A stretch of DNA of 64,000 nt from Acidovorax sp. KKS102 (lineage in GTDB: Bacteria > Pseudomonadota > Gammaproteobacteria > Burkholderiales > Burkholderiaceae_C): positions 4,712,001 through 4,776,000 of the forward strand of contig NC_018708.1 in assembly GCF_000302535.1 (NCBI RefSeq), written 5' to 3'. The notes beneath the pieces were generated by a model that was given only the letters and a program-made list of their open reading frames with translations, did not search any database and was not told the DNA's origin. This document shows, one piece after another, positions 34,097 through 43,436 of the stretch (its first letter is position 1; every line of letters begins with the position of its first letter). Both the position numbers and the translations under genes were made by a program.

Positions 34097-34471
34097 ATGA
34101 GCACTTTTCACGCCGTTGTCTGGATGGACCAATCCGAAGCCCATGTGGTGATGTTCGACCGCGAACACGCCGAAGCCCAGCGCATCAAGTCCCGCAGCCA
34201 CCACAAGCACCAGGGCAAGGCCGAGGACCTCGCGCCGTTTTTTGCCGAAGTGGCCCAGGCCCTGGGCCACACCCGCGAGGTGCTGCTGGCCGGCCCAGGC
34301 CTGGTGCGCAATCAGTTCCGCGACTGGGCCGCCAAACACCATGCGGCCGTGGCCAGCGTGGTGGTGGACTCGGTGGCCGCCGACCATCCGACAGACGCCC
34401 AGCTGGTGGCCATGGCGCGCCAGTACTTCAAGAAGTTTGACAACATGGCCGCCGATCCGTCGGTCGCCTGA
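34097..34471 (+). CDS. Small eRF1-like (translational machinery type) protein
   Basis: 124 residues. MSTFHAVVWMDQSEAHVVMF and IKSRSHHKHQGK at the start, then VLLAGPGLVRNQFRDWAAKH and VVDSVAADHPTDAQLVAMAR match the group annotated as translational machinery proteins, which resemble the central domain of eRF1/Pelota. The role in bacteria is unproven; ribosome-associated stress functions are suggested for the fold. AAGAAAG lies before the ATG. It follows the DksA-like gene after 62 bases. Confidence 0.72.
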   Translation: MSTFHAVVWMDQSEAHVVMFDREHAEAQRIKSRSHHKHQGKAEDLAPFFAEVAQALGHTREVLLAGPGLVRNQFRDWAAKHHAAVASVVVDSVAADHPTDAQLVAMARQYFKKFDNMAADPSVA

Positions 34472-34522
34472 CCGACGGATCGGCCCCCCACGGCGTGGCC
34501 CCTGGCTGCTATCCTCCGCGGG

Positions 34523-34936
34523 ATGCGCAGCCTCTTTCACCTCGCCTTTCACGTCACCGACCTGGACGCCGCCCGCCACTTTTATGGCGGCTTGCTGGGC
34601 TGCCAGGAAGGCCGAAGCACCGACACCTGGGTGGACTTCGATTTCTTTGGCCATCAGATCTCGTTGCACCTGGGCACACCGTTTGCCAGCGCCCGCACCG
34701 GGCATGTGGGAGACCACCTGGTCCCCATGCCGCATTTCGGCGCCATTCTGGAACTGCCCGACTGGCATGCACTGGCCGCGCGGTTGAAGGCCGCCGACAC
34801 CGCCTTCGTGCTGGAGCCGCAGGTGCGCTTTGAAGGCCAGCCCGGCGAGCAGTGGACGATGTTTTTCCACGATCCCAGCGGCAATCCGATCGAGATCAAG
34901 GGCTTTCGCTCGCTGGACGCGGTGTACGCAACGTGA
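34523..34936 (+). CDS. VOC-family (glyoxalase-like) protein
   Basis: 137 residues with two beta-alpha-beta-beta-beta modules. HLAFHVTDLDAARHFYGGLL starts the first and FHDPSGNPIEIKGFRSL ends the second, giving His and Glu metal ligands. Members include glyoxalase I, dioxygenases and antibiotic-resistance proteins, so the activity is not predicted. Its stop overlaps the GTG start of the following MarC-type gene (GTGA), which indicates translational coupling. Confidence 0.85.
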   Translation: MRSLFHLAFHVTDLDAARHFYGGLLGCQEGRSTDTWVDFDFFGHQISLHLGTPFASARTGHVGDHLVPMPHFGAILELPDWHALAARLKAADTAFVLEPQVRFEGQPGEQWTMFFHDPSGNPIEIKGFRSLDAVYAT

Positions 34937-35526
34937 GCTACACCTTCGCCTCAGCCACCATCCTGCTCCTGCTGATCACCGATCCGCTGGGCAACATCCC
35001 CATCTTTGCCAATGCCCTGCGGGGCGTGGCGCCCGAGCGCCGGGCGCGGGTGATCCTGCGGGAGGTGTTGATTGCGTTTGCCCTGCTGCTGGTGTTCCTG
35101 TTCTTCGGGGCGGAGTTTCTGCGGGTGATGAACCTGAGCGACCTGTCGCTGCAGATTGCCGGCGCCGTGGTGCTGTTTCTGATCGCGCTGCGCATGATCT
35201 TTCCGTCGGCAGACGGCCCGCAGGCGGAGCTGCCAGGCGAGCCGCTGATCGTGCCGCTAGCCATTCCTGCGCTGGCAGGCCCTTCGGCACTGGCCACCGT
35301 CATGCTGCTGGTGGCCCAGGCGCCGGAGCGGCGATGGGAATGGGTGGGCGCGCTGTGCGTCACCATGGCCGTGTGCGCCGTGGTGCTCTTGCTGGCCGAA
35401 CGCATCCAGCGTCTGGTGGGCGAACGCGTGGTGATGGCGTTTGAACGCCTGATGGGTCTGATCCTGGTCGCGATCTCGGTCGAGATGCTGATCCGGGGCA
35501 TCAAGCAGCTCGCGCACCAGTTGTAG
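34933..35526 (+). CDS. MarC/YhgN-family membrane protein
   Basis: 197 residues, the exact length of E. coli YhgN, with six hydrophobic segments. Characteristic stretches are SATILLLLITDPLGNIPIF at the start and VPLAIPALAGPSALATVMLL in the middle. The family was linked to antibiotic resistance and later to amino acid export (NAAT), without firm proof. The start is the GTG at 34933 that overlaps the preceding stop; an ATG upstream lies inside the VOC gene in another frame. Confidence 0.87.
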   Translation: MSYTFASATILLLLITDPLGNIPIFANALRGVAPERRARVILREVLIAFALLLVFLFFGAEFLRVMNLSDLSLQIAGAVVLFLIALRMIFPSADGPQAELPGEPLIVPLAIPALAGPSALATVMLLVAQAPERRWEWVGALCVTMAVCAVVLLLAERIQRLVGERVVMAFERLMGLILVAISVEMLIRGIKQLAHQL

Positions 35527-35542
35527 CGTAGTCGCCAGCCGC

Positions 35543-35622
35543 CGGGCAGCCTGCCCCTGCGCCAGCGTCGGAGGGCTTGGCGCCGCACCCGGCGCCTCGC
35601 ACCACCGCGTGCTTCCTCCGAC
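35543..35622. terminator. Hairpins between convergent MarC and Rrf2 genes
   Basis: GGGCAG with CTGCCC (35544-35556), then a larger structure with GTCGGAGG (35567-35574) and CCTCCGAC (35615-35622) enclosing GGCGCC repeats. It fills the gap between the two convergent stops and probably terminates both. Confidence 0.55.
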
Positions 35623-36171
35623 TCAGCGGCGCTGCAGGATTGGCATGCTCCCCAACGCAAACACCGAGTTGGGCACATTGACCCGCGCCATCAGCGGACG
35701 GGGCTTGGGCGCCAGGGGCAGCTTGGTCCGGGCAGCGGGGGCCTTTTCTTCCACCACCGTGCCCTGCTTCAGGGCCTGCTCCACCAGGTCCTGCAGCGTC
35801 ACCGACTGCAGGTATTCCATCACGCGGGAGTTGAAGCTGGTCCACAGCTCGCCCGTCATGGATTTGACCTGCGCAGCCTGGCCTGCGCCCAGGTTCTGCA
35901 GCTCGTCGTTCTTGAGGTTCTCTACGGCCAGGATGATTTCTGCCACCGACACCTGCTCGGCCCGCCGCGCCAGCGTGTAGCCGCCGCCTGGTCCGCGGGT
36001 GCTGTCCACGAGACCGGCACGGCGCAGCGCGCTGAACAGCTGCTCCAGGTATGAAAGGGAAATGCCCTGCCGCGCGCTGATGGTGGACAAGGGCACGGGC
36101 CGCATCTTCTGGCGCAGGGCCAGGTCGGTCATGGCGGATACCGCCAGCTGTCCTCGGGTCGTGATACGCAT
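35623..36171 (-). CDS. Rrf2-family (IscR-like) regulator without cysteines
   Basis: 182 residues. The N-terminal winged helix is clearly IscR-like (MRITTRGQLAVSAMTDLALR, ISARQGISLSYLEQLFSALR, STRGPGGGYTLAR, QVSVAEIILAVE). In IscR three cysteines in the next segment bind a 2Fe-2S cluster; here that segment reads NLKNDELQNLGAGQAAQVKS and there is no cysteine anywhere in the protein. The C-terminal 40 residues are a Pro/Lys-rich extension. It is probably a transcription factor that works without a cluster. Divergent from nhaR across 151 AT-rich bases. Confidence 0.86.
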   Translation of the reverse strand: MRITTRGQLAVSAMTDLALRQKMRPVPLSTISARQGISLSYLEQLFSALRRAGLVDSTRGPGGGYTLARRAEQVSVAEIILAVENLKNDELQNLGAGQAAQVKSMTGELWTSFNSRVMEYLQSVTLQDLVEQALKQGTVVEEKAPAARTKLPLAPKPRPLMARVNVPNSVFALGSMPILQRR

Positions 36172-36322
36172 CGTTGCTACTCCTTGTGAACACAGGCAGC
36201 TCTAGGCCGCGGCGCAGATCGCCACGGAAGCTGCCAAACGTCAATGTAGAGAGTTTCATACTTCGCGTATATTCGTTTTATCGTGTTTTTTTCTTCGATT
36301 TTTTCGAAGCTTTGAGGTCTTC

Positions 36323-37219
36323 ATGAATTTCAAGCACCTGCGTTACTTCTGGACGGTGGCCAAGGCAGGCGGCGTGATGCGGGCGGGTGAGCAGCTGAAC
36401 ACCACACCGCAAACGCTGTCTGGCCAGATCAAGCAGCTGGAAGAATGGCTAGGCCACGACCTGTTCCGTAAGCGGGGGCGCGGCCTGGAGCTGACCAGCG
36501 AGGGCCGCGTGGCACTGGGCTATGCCGAGCAGATCTTTGCACTGGGGGACGAGTTGGAGAAGTCCATCCGGCTGGCGCGCGGGCAGGAGAAGCCCCTGGA
36601 GTTCCGGGTGGGCGTGGCCGACTCGATTGCCAAATCAGTCGCCTACCACCTGCTGGAGCCCGCGCTGGGGATGCCGCAGCGCGTGCACATGACCTGCCAT
36701 GAGGGCAAGTTTCCCGAACTGATTGCGCAATTGAGCCTGCATCGGCTGGACCTGGTGCTGGCCGATGAGCCGGTGTCCAACAAAATTGGCGTCAAGGCCT
36801 TCAACCACCCGCTGGGGACCAGCGGCATGAGTTTTCTGTGCGCCCCTGCCTTGCGGGCGCAGCTGGAGGGACCATTCCCACAGTGCCTGCACGGCGCGCC
36901 CATGCTCATTCAGGGCCCAATGTCGTCCGTGCGCCAACAGCTCGACCATTGGCTGAACAAGCACCAACTGCAGCCCCGCCTGGTCGGTGAGTTCGATGAC
37001 AGCGCGTTGATGAATGCATTTGGACGTGAAGGCCGGGGCATCTTCACCTCTCCCTCCGTACTGGACGAGGAAACCACGGCCCAGTTTGGCGTCGAAGTCA
37101 TCGGGCGCTCCTCCGAACTGGTGGAGGAGTTCTTTGCCATCTCCGTCGAAAGGCGCATCACCCACCCTTGTGTGGTGGCCATCACCAAAGCCGCAAAGGC
37201 GGATTTTTTTGCGCATTGA
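36323..37219 (+). CDS. nhaR: LysR-family regulator, NhaR-like
   Basis: 298 residues. LysR DNA-binding domain (MNFKHLRYFWTVAKAGGVMR; LNTTPQTLSGQIKQLEEWLG) and an effector domain with FRVGVADSIAKSVAYHLLEP, RLDLVLADEPVSN, and LVGEFDDSALMNAFG, which align with E. coli NhaR, the Na+-responsive activator of nhaA. No nhaA lies in the window, so the target is elsewhere or different. A potential bidirectional promoter region of low GC separates it from the Rrf2 gene. The 37220-37333 stretch after it shows no gene. Confidence 0.85.
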   Translation: MNFKHLRYFWTVAKAGGVMRAGEQLNTTPQTLSGQIKQLEEWLGHDLFRKRGRGLELTSEGRVALGYAEQIFALGDELEKSIRLARGQEKPLEFRVGVADSIAKSVAYHLLEPALGMPQRVHMTCHEGKFPELIAQLSLHRLDLVLADEPVSNKIGVKAFNHPLGTSGMSFLCAPALRAQLEGPFPQCLHGAPMLIQGPMSSVRQQLDHWLNKHQLQPRLVGEFDDSALMNAFGREGRGIFTSPSVLDEETTAQFGVEVIGRSSELVEEFFAISVERRITHPCVVAITKAAKADFFAH

Positions 37220-37333
37220 GCCCGCCGGAAATGTCGCGGTAGTTAGGCACCTCCACGGCAGTCTGGGCAGGAGATCGCGAAGGCAATCCACCCTTGGCAG
37301 CGCCCAGCGCGTCAACCACCGGGTGCACAAACA

Positions 37334-37361
37334 AAAACGCCCACTGGATAGTGGGCGTTTT
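37334..37361 (-). terminator. Rho-independent terminator after initiator tRNA
   Basis: Twelve-base perfect arms AAAACGCCCACT and AGTGGGCGTTTT around a four-base loop; the minus-strand transcript continues into a T-rich run (TTTTTGTTTG). It ends the tRNA transcript and can also stop plus-strand reading from nhaR. Confidence 0.85.
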
Positions 37362-37385
37362 GCTTTAGCAGGAACTGCTCTATTT

Positions 37386-37462
<77 letters not shown>

Positions 37463-37473
37463 GTAAGAAGTAA

Positions 37474-37502
37474 ATTATACCCTATTATTCAGCTGCTGCC
37501 GA
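37474..37502 (-). promoter_or_regulatory. Promoter of the initiator tRNA
   Basis: Minus strand: -35 TCGGCA (four of six matches), 17-base spacer, perfect -10 TATAAT at 37479-37474. Transcription would begin a few bases before the tRNA 5' end. The -35 lies within the last codons of rplQ. Confidence 0.65.
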
Positions 37503-37877
37503 ATTATTTTCGGTTTCTGCAGCACGGTCGACCAGTTCGACCAGGGCCATGGGCGCATTGTCGCCCACGCGGAAGCCCATCTTCAGGATGCGGGTGTAGC
37601 CGCCAGGACGCACCTTGAAACGGGGGCCCAGGTCGTTGAACAGCTTGGTCACGCTGTCACGGTCGCGCAGACGGTTGAAAGCCAGGCGGCGGTTGGCCAC
37701 GGAGTCTTCCTTGGCCAGGGTGATCATGGGCTCGATCACGCGGCGCAGTTCCTTGGCCTTGGGAACGGTGGTCTTGATGACTTCGTGCTCGATGAGCGAG
37801 TTCATCATGTTCTGCAGCATCGCGAGGCGGTGCGAGCTGGTGCGGTTGAGTTTGCGAAGGCCGTGTCCGTGGCGCAT
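37485..37877 (-). CDS. rplQ: 50S ribosomal protein L17
   Basis: 130 residues. [20 protein letters not shown] is the universal L17 start, and [20 protein letters not shown] follows. It sits near the exit of the peptide tunnel. Last protein gene of the alpha operon, 154 bases after rpoA, with palindromes in that gap. Length is normal for a betaproteobacterium. Confidence 0.97.
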   Translation of the reverse strand: MRHGHGLRKLNRTSSHRLAMLQNMMNSLIEHEVIKTTVPKAKELRRVIEPMITLAKEDSVANRRLAFNRLRDRDSVTKLFNDLGPRFKVRPGGYTRILKMGFRVGDNAPMALVELVDRAAETENNSAAAE

Positions 37878-37943
37878 GGTGCTTTCTTTCTACTGTCTAT
37901 GTAATTAAATCGGGCAGCCGGATCAGGTACTGTCCGAGGCACT

Positions 37944-37979
37944 GTTCCCCATGGGGAACGAAAAGTCCCCCTTTCGGGG
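37944..37979 (-). promoter_or_regulatory. Palindromes between rpoA and rplQ
   Basis: A perfect 16-base palindrome GTTCCCCATGGGGAAC (37944-37959) is followed by a short CCCC/GGGG hairpin (37967-37979). Both fall in the 154-base rpoA-rplQ gap. They may be RNA processing, stabilising or attenuating structures. Confidence 0.5.
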
Positions 37980-38031
37980 TACATCAAACCGGGCGCCCAA
38001 ACTTTGGGCAGCCTTCGATTATAGCTTTGGC

Positions 38032-39024
38032 TTAACGCTTGTCCAGACCTGCTGGAGGCCAGTTCTCAAGCTTCATGCCCAAGGTGAGGCCGCGCGATGC
38101 CAGCACTTCCTTGATTTCGTTGAGCGACTTGCGGCCCAGATTAGGCGTCTTGAGCAGCTCGTTCTCGGTGCGCTGGATCAGGTCACCGATGTAATAGATG
38201 TTCTCCGCCTTCAAGCAGTTGGCAGAACGCACGGTCAGTTCCAGCTCGTCCACGGGACGCAGCAGGATCGGATCGAACGTCGCATTGCCACGTGGGCCTG
38301 CAGGCGCATCGAACGCAGCCAGTTCGCCGCCTTCGAGCTGTGCGAATACCGCCAGCTGCTCCACCAGAATCTTGGCCGATGCGCGCACAGCGTCTTCGGC
38401 AGTGATCGCACCGTTGGTTTCGATCTCGACCACCAGCTTGTCCAGGTCGGTACGCTGCTCCACACGGGCGCTTTCCACGGTGTAGCTCACGCGCTTCACG
38501 GGGGAGAACGATGCGTCCAGCACAATGCGGCCAATCGACTTGGTCGATTCGTCGGCATAGCGGCGCAGGTTACCGGGCACGTAGCCGCGACCCTTCTCCA
38601 CCTTGATCTGCATGTCCAGCTTCCCGCCGGCAGACAGGTTGGCGATCACGTGATCAGGGTTGACGATTTCCACATCGTGAGGGGTCTGGATATCACGGGC
38701 AGTGACCACACCTTCGCCGTCTTTGCGCAGGCTCAGTGTCACTTCGTCACGGTTGTGGAGCTTGAAAACCACGCCCTTGAGGTTCAACAGGATGTTGACC
38801 ACGTCCTCTTGAACGCCGTCGATGGACGAATACTCGTGCAGAACGCCTGCAATCGTGACTTCCGTCGCTGCGTAACCCACCATGGACGAGAGCAGGACGC
38901 GCCGGATGGCATTGCCCAGCGTGTGGCCGTACCCACGCTCGAACGGCTCCAGTGCGACCTTGGCACGGTTGTGGCCAAGCTGCTCGACATTGATCGCCTT
39001 GGGTTTCAGCAAATTGGTTTGCAT
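38032..39024 (-). CDS. rpoA: RNA polymerase alpha subunit
   Basis: 330 residues, close to the 329 of E. coli. The N-terminal domain ([40 protein letters not shown]) directs dimerisation and core assembly; a linker near 235-250 leads to the C-terminal domain ([40 protein letters not shown]), which binds UP elements and activators. It lies between rpsD and rplQ in the standard alpha operon order. Confidence 0.98.
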   Translation of the reverse strand: MQTNLLKPKAINVEQLGHNRAKVALEPFERGYGHTLGNAIRRVLLSSMVGYAATEVTIAGVLHEYSSIDGVQEDVVNILLNLKGVVFKLHNRDEVTLSLRKDGEGVVTARDIQTPHDVEIVNPDHVIANLSAGGKLDMQIKVEKGRGYVPGNLRRYADESTKSIGRIVLDASFSPVKRVSYTVESARVEQRTDLDKLVVEIETNGAITAEDAVRASAKILVEQLAVFAQLEGGELAAFDAPAGPRGNATFDPILLRPVDELELTVRSANCLKAENIYYIGDLIQRTENELLKTPNLGRKSLNEIKEVLASRGLTLGMKLENWPPAGLDKR

Positions 39025-39082
39025 TCAGACTTCCTCTCAATACCCCCAGCTCGTTACACCGGTAAGGCTGGTGAAGCACCTA

Positions 39083-39102
39083 AACCGCGATGCCTCGCGG
39101 TT
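39083..39102 (-). promoter_or_regulatory. Hairpin between rpsD and rpoA
   Basis: Perfect eight-base arms AACCGCGA and TCGCGGTT around TGCC in the 117-base gap. Possibly a processing or stabilising element. Confidence 0.5.
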
Positions 39103-39141
39103 CAGGGACGGTTTGCTTGAAATACTTCCGTACTCTACGGA

Positions 39142-39765
39142 TTAACGCGAGTACAACTCAACGATCAGCGATTCGTTGATGTCAGCGCCGAACTCGTCGC
39201 GGTCAGGCACCTTCTTGAACACGCCTTCAGCCTTGTCGGCGTTCACTTCCACCCAGGCAGGCATGCCCACTTGGGCTGCCAGTTGCAGAGCCTCGACCAC
39301 GCGAGCTTGCTTCTTGGACTTTTCGCGAACAGCCACCACGTCGCCCACCTTGACCAGGTACGAAGCGATGTTCACCGACTTGCCGTTCACCGTGATGGCC
39401 TTGTGGGACACCAGCTGGCGCGCTTCAGCGCGGGTGGAGCCGAAACCCATGCGGTACACGACGTTGTCCAGACGCGATTCCAGCAGGAACAGCAGGTTGG
39501 CGCCGGTGTTGCCCTTCTTGCCGTCGGCGGCTTCGAAGTAACGGCGGAACTGCTTTTCCAGCACGCCGTACATGCGCTTGACCTTCTGCTTTTCACGCAG
39601 TTGCAGACCGTAGTCAGAGGTGCGGGCGCCCGAAGTGCGACCGTGTTGGCCGGGCTTGGAGTCGAACTTGGACTTGTCTGCGATGGAGCGACGTGCGCTC
39701 TTCAGGAACAGGTCGGTGCCTTCACGGCGGGAGAGTTTGGCCTTGGGGCCGAGGTAACGTGCCAC
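39142..39765 (-). CDS. rpsD: 30S ribosomal protein S4
   Basis: 207 residues. [20 protein letters not shown] begins the protein, and the S4 RNA-binding domain contains [20 protein letters not shown] and [21 protein letters not shown]4 nucleates 30S assembly and in enterobacteria represses the alpha operon. There are no N-terminal zinc cysteines. Strong hairpins precede and follow the gene. Confidence 0.97.
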   Translation of the reverse strand: MARYLGPKAKLSRREGTDLFLKSARRSIADKSKFDSKPGQHGRTSGARTSDYGLQLREKQKVKRMYGVLEKQFRRYFEAADGKKGNTGANLLFLLESRLDNVVYRMGFGSTRAEARQLVSHKAITVNGKSVNIASYLVKVGDVVAVREKSKKQARVVEALQLAAQVGMPAWVEVNADKAEGVFKKVPDRDEFGADINESLIVELYSR

Positions 39766-39788
39766 TTGAGCTTCCTTTGTGTCATCTG

Positions 39789-39839
39789 CCGCAATCCATT
39801 GCGGGAGCCGCCTGAGGCGCTTGCGCGTTCACAGGCGGC
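39789..39839 (-). promoter_or_regulatory. Two hairpins between rpsK and rpsD
   Basis: CCGCAAT-CC-ATTGCGG (39789-39804) and GCCGCCTG with CAGGCGGC (39807-39839) enclosing GCGC repeats. They occupy most of the 92-base gap just upstream of rpsD. Confidence 0.5.
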
Positions 39840-39857
39840 GGTGGGCTTAGAGAGAAA

Positions 39858-40262
39858 TTAGATACGACGGCGCTTTTGAGGGCGGCAGCCGTTGTGAGGC
39901 ACCGGGGTCACATCGGAGATCGATGTGATGCGGATGCCCAGTGCGCCCAGTGCGCGCACCGACGACTCACGACCAGGACCTGGGCCCTTGATTTCCACAT
40001 CAAGGTTCTTGATACCTTGATCGATGGCAGCGCGGCCGGCCACTTCGGAAGCCACCTGGGCTGCAAAGGGGGTGGACTTGCGCGAGCCCTTGAAACCTTG
40101 GCCACCGGACGAAGCCCACGACAGAGCGTTGCCCTGGCGATCGGTGATCGTGATGATGGTGTTGTTGAACGAGGCGTGCACGTGGGCAATGCCGTCCGAA
40201 ACGTTCTTCCGGACCTTCTTGCGGACGCGCTGAGCTGCGTTATTGGCAGGAGACTTAGCCAT
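39858..40262 (-). CDS. rpsK: 30S ribosomal protein S11
   Basis: 134 residues. [20 protein letters not shown] near the start and the C-terminal [20 protein letters not shown] are the family hallmarks. S11 contacts the mRNA at the 30S platform. It follows rpsM by 16 bases. Normal length and order. Confidence 0.97.
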   Translation of the reverse strand: MAKSPANNAAQRVRKKVRKNVSDGIAHVHASFNNTIITITDRQGNALSWASSGGQGFKGSRKSTPFAAQVASEVAGRAAIDQGIKNLDVEIKGPGPGRESSVRALGALGIRITSISDVTPVPHNGCRPQKRRRI

Positions 40263-40278
40263 GATGATCTTTCAATCT

Positions 40279-40644
40279 TTATTTCTTCAGTGCAGCAGCA
40301 CCCTTGCGCGGACCCTTGCGAGTGCGTGCATTGGTACGAGTGCGCTGACCACGCATTGGCAGACCGCGGCGATGGCGGAAGCCACGATAGCAGCCGATGT
40401 CCATCAAACGCTTGATGTTCATCGTGGTTTCGCGGCGCAGGTCACCTTCAATGGTGAACTGCTCGATTTGCTCGCGAATTTTTTCCAGATCGCCGTCCGT
40501 CAGATCCTTGATCTTCTTGGAGTAAGCGATACCAGTTGCTTCGCAAATCTTGCGAGCGCGGGTGCGACCGATGCCAAAAATGGCGGTCAAACCGATTTCC
40601 GCGTGCTTGTGCGGCGGAATGTTAATGCCAGCGATACGTGCCAT
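40279..40644 (-). CDS. rpsM: 30S ribosomal protein S13
   Basis: 121 residues. [20 protein letters not shown] and the basic C-terminal [20 protein letters not shown] are typical. S13 sits in the 30S head and bridges to the large subunit. It begins the conserved rpsM-rpsK-rpsD-rpoA-rplQ set, 23 bases after rpmJ. Confidence 0.97.
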   Translation of the reverse strand: MARIAGINIPPHKHAEIGLTAIFGIGRTRARKICEATGIAYSKKIKDLTDGDLEKIREQIEQFTIEGDLRRETTMNIKRLMDIGCYRGFRHRRGLPMRGQRTRTNARTRKGPRKGAAALKK

Positions 40645-40667
40645 ATGCGTCCTCTAATACTTTCCAA

Positions 40668-40781
40668 TCAACCTTGGCGCTGCTTGTGACGCAGATCCGT
40701 GCAGATCACACGCACCACACCCTTGCGGCGGATGATCTTGCAGTTGCGGCAGATTTTTTTGACCGAAGCCGAAACTCTCAT
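40668..40781 (-). CDS. rpmJ: 50S ribosomal protein L36
   Basis: 37 residues beginning [15 protein letters not shown]. It is the zinc-binding type, with Cys11, Cys14, Cys27 and His32. AGGAG precedes the ATG. The gene is short and easily missed. It lies between secY and rpsM, its usual place; the 136 bases between it and secY are too short for infA. Confidence 0.95.
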   Translation of the reverse strand: MRVSASVKKICRNCKIIRRKGVVRVICTDLRHKQRQG

Positions 40782-40917
40782 TGCATTCTCCTAAAACTTT
40801 TCCATCCGTCCCGGCTGCTTCGCACGGAACACAATTTGTGCCCGCGAAAATCGTGGGGCGCCAATTCAACCGATATCCAACTCTTTGTAGACAGCGCCGC
40901 GCGCCGCCTTGGTGCCA

Positions 40918-42237
40918 TCAACCGCCTGCACCGCCCTTGAAGTTCGCCTTCTTGAGCAGCGATTCGTACTGTTGCGACATCATGTAGTTCTGAACCTGGG
41001 CCATGAAGTCCATGGTCACCACCACGATGATCAGCAGCGAGGTTCCGCCAAAGTAAAACGGAACGTTGTACTTCAGGATCAGGAACTCGGGCAGCAGACA
41101 CACAAAAGTGATGTACACCGCGCCCGCCAACGTCAGGCGAACCAGGATCTTGTCGATGTAGCGTGCAGTTTGCTCACCTGGACGAATGCCCGGAATGAAC
41201 GCGCCGCTCTTCTTCAGGTTGTCTGCTGTCTCGCGGCTGTTGAACACCAAAGCCGTGTAGAAGAAGCAGAAGAAGACGATCGCTGCAGCGTAGAACATCA
41301 CATAGATCGGCTGACCTGGCGTCAGTGCACCCGAGATGTCCTTGAGCCAACGCATCGATTCGCCAGCGCTGAACCAGTTCACCACGGTTGCAGGCAGCAG
41401 GATGATCGACGATGCGAAGATCGGAGGAATCACACCCGCCATGTTCAGCTTCAAGGGCAAGTGCGACGACTGGCCGCCATACACCTTGTTGCCGACTTGT
41501 CGTCGTGCGTAATTCACCAAGATCTTGCGCTGACCACGCTCCACGAACACCACGAAGTAAGTCACGAGACCCACCACGATGACGATGAAGATCGCTGCAA
41601 GGATGCTCATTGCACCGGTGCGTACCAGTTCCAGAAGGCCACCGATAGAGCTGGGCAGACCGGCAGCGATACCGCCGAAGATCAGGATCGAGATCCCGTT
41701 ACCCAGACCACGCTCCGTGATCTGCTCACCCAGCCACATCAGAAACATCGTTCCTGCGGTCAGGCTGACCACTGCCGTCAGGCGGAAGCCAAAACCGGGG
41801 CTCAGTACCAGACCTGCAGAGCTTTCAAGGGCTACTGCAATACCCAGCGACTGGAACAGGGCCAAGCCCAGGGTCCCATAACGGGTGTACTGCGTGATCT
41901 TCCGGCGGCCGGCTTCGCCTTCCTTCTTCAACTGCTCGAAGGCGGGCAGCACGTACGTCATCAGCTGCATGATGATCGATGCCGAGATGTACGGCATGAT
42001 CCCCAAAGCAAACACCGTGAAACGCGACAGCGCGCCACCCGAGAACATGTTGAACAAGTTCAGGATGCCGCCCTGCTGGCCACTGAACAGCTGCTGAAGT
42101 TGGGCTGGATCGATGCCTGGCACAGGGATATGCGCCCCGATGCGATACACGACCAGCGCCAGCAACAGAAAAACCAGACGCCGACGCAGGTCGCCGAATT
42201 TTCCGGTCTTTGCAATTTGAGCCGCGCTAGTAGCCAC
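40918..42237 (-). CDS. secY: Protein translocase subunit SecY
   Basis: 439 residues with ten membrane segments. Landmarks: [13 protein letters not shown] near the N-terminus, [20 protein letters not shown] (with the plug region before it), the cytoplasmic loop around [20 protein letters not shown], and [20 protein letters not shown] near the C-terminal loop that contacts SecA and the ribosome. It forms the SecYEG channel of the inner membrane. Last gene of the spc operon, 24 bases after rplO. Confidence 0.98.
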   Translation of the reverse strand: MATSAAQIAKTGKFGDLRRRLVFLLLALVVYRIGAHIPVPGIDPAQLQQLFSGQQGGILNLFNMFSGGALSRFTVFALGIMPYISASIIMQLMTYVLPAFEQLKKEGEAGRRKITQYTRYGTLGLALFQSLGIAVALESSAGLVLSPGFGFRLTAVVSLTAGTMFLMWLGEQITERGLGNGISILIFGGIAAGLPSSIGGLLELVRTGAMSILAAIFIVIVVGLVTYFVVFVERGQRKILVNYARRQVGNKVYGGQSSHLPLKLNMAGVIPPIFASSIILLPATVVNWFSAGESMRWLKDISGALTPGQPIYVMFYAAAIVFFCFFYTALVFNSRETADNLKKSGAFIPGIRPGEQTARYIDKILVRLTLAGAVYITFVCLLPEFLILKYNVPFYFGGTSLLIIVVVTMDFMAQVQNYMMSQQYESLLKKANFKGGAGG

Positions 42238-42261
42238 AGATGCCTTCCTTCAGTGCCACAC

Positions 42262-42693
42262 TCAGGCGACGCTGCCGCCAGCAGCTTCGATGGCTGCCTT
42301 GGCACCTGCCGTAGCGCCCACGCCAGACAGCTTGACTGCCTTGGTCAGGGAACCGCTCTTGATGACCTTGACCACCTTGGCCAGCTCGCCCACCAGACCA
42401 GCTTGCTTCAGTGCCAGAACGTCCACTTCAGCCAGACCCAGTTGGTCCAGGGCTGTCAGCGTCACTTCCGCATTGAACTTGAGCAGGTGCGACTTGAAGC
42501 CGCGCTTGGGCAAGCGACGTTGCAGAGGCATTTGACCGCCTTCGAAGCCCACCTTGTGGTAGCCACCGGAGCGGGACTTTTGGCCCTTGTGACCACGGCC
42601 AGCGGTCTTGCCCAGGCCGGAGCCGATACCACGGCCTACGCGGCGCTTGGCATGCTTGGCGCCGTCTGCGGGCTTGATGCTATTGAGTTCCAT
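42262..42693 (-). CDS. rplO: 50S ribosomal protein L15
   Basis: 143 residues. [20 protein letters not shown] and [20 protein letters not shown] form the Gly/Arg/Lys-rich extension that enters the rRNA core; the globular part follows. Ten bases after rpmD. Normal length and order. Confidence 0.97.
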   Translation of the reverse strand: MELNSIKPADGAKHAKRRVGRGIGSGLGKTAGRGHKGQKSRSGGYHKVGFEGGQMPLQRRLPKRGFKSHLLKFNAEVTLTALDQLGLAEVDVLALKQAGLVGELAKVVKVIKSGSLTKAVKLSGVGATAGAKAAIEAAGGSVA

Positions 42694-42703
42694 GATCTAT
42701 CTC

Positions 42704-42886
42704 TCAGACGATTTTGACCAGGTAGCTGATCTTGTTAATCATGCCGCGAACTTCGGGCGAATCCTTCAATTCGCTGACGCTGTTCAGCTTGCGCAGACCC
42801 AGGCCACGGACGGTGGCGCGGTGCGATTCCTTGGTGCCAATCGGGCTGCGCACCAGTTGAATCTTGACGGTTTGTTGCGTTGTCAT
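42704..42886 (-). CDS. rpmD: 50S ribosomal protein L30
   Basis: 60 residues. [20 protein letters not shown] and [20 protein letters not shown] are the standard L30 features. It lies between rpsE and rplO in the expected spc order. Confidence 0.96.
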   Translation of the reverse strand: MTTQQTVKIQLVRSPIGTKESHRATVRGLGLRKLNSVSELKDSPEVRGMINKISYLVKIV

Positions 42887-42900
42887 ATTCAGGCTCCGGT

Positions 42901-43419
42901 TCAGGCGAAGATGTCTTCGACTGTCTTGCCGCGCTTGGCTGCAACGTTCGACGGAGTCGTCGAATTGACGAGCGCATCAAAGGTAGCACGGACCATGTTG
43001 TAGGGATTGGACGAACCATGGCTCTTGGCCACGATGTCGGTCACACCCAGCACTTCAAAGACTGCGCGCATCGGGCCGCCGGCGATGATACCGGTACCCT
43101 TGGGAGCGGGAGCCATCATCACGACAGCCGCGCCGTGGTGGCCGGTCACGTTGTGATAGATGGTGCCGTTCTTCAGGGACACCTTGACCATGTTGCGGCG
43201 AGCTTCTTCCATCGCCTTTTGCACAGCAGCAGGCACTTCCTTGGACTTGCCCTTGCCCATGCCCACGCGGCCATCACCGTCGCCAACCACCGTCAGTGCA
43301 GCGAAACCGAGGATACGGCCACCCTTCACGACTTTGGTCACGCGGTTGACCGCGATCATTTTTTCGCGCAGACCGTCGTCACGACCTTCGTCTTGCACTT
43401 TGGGTTGAAATTTAGCCAT
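42901..43419 (-). CDS. rpsE: 30S ribosomal protein S5
   Basis: 172 residues. The N-terminal double-stranded RNA-binding fold contains [20 protein letters not shown] and [20 protein letters not shown]; the C-terminal half has [21 protein letters not shown]5 affects decoding accuracy and mRNA helicase activity. Between rplR and rpmD. Confidence 0.97.
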   Translation of the reverse strand: MAKFQPKVQDEGRDDGLREKMIAVNRVTKVVKGGRILGFAALTVVGDGDGRVGMGKGKSKEVPAAVQKAMEEARRNMVKVSLKNGTIYHNVTGHHGAAVVMMAPAPKGTGIIAGGPMRAVFEVLGVTDIVAKSHGSSNPYNMVRATFDALVNSTTPSNVAAKRGKTVEDIFA

Positions 43420-43436
43420 TTTGTATTCCGCTCCGC

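Noticed and set aside
40909-42717. 602-residue open frame opposite secY and rplO
   Set aside because: Composition is His/Gln/Arg-biased with no domain, and the minus strand has two essential genes there.
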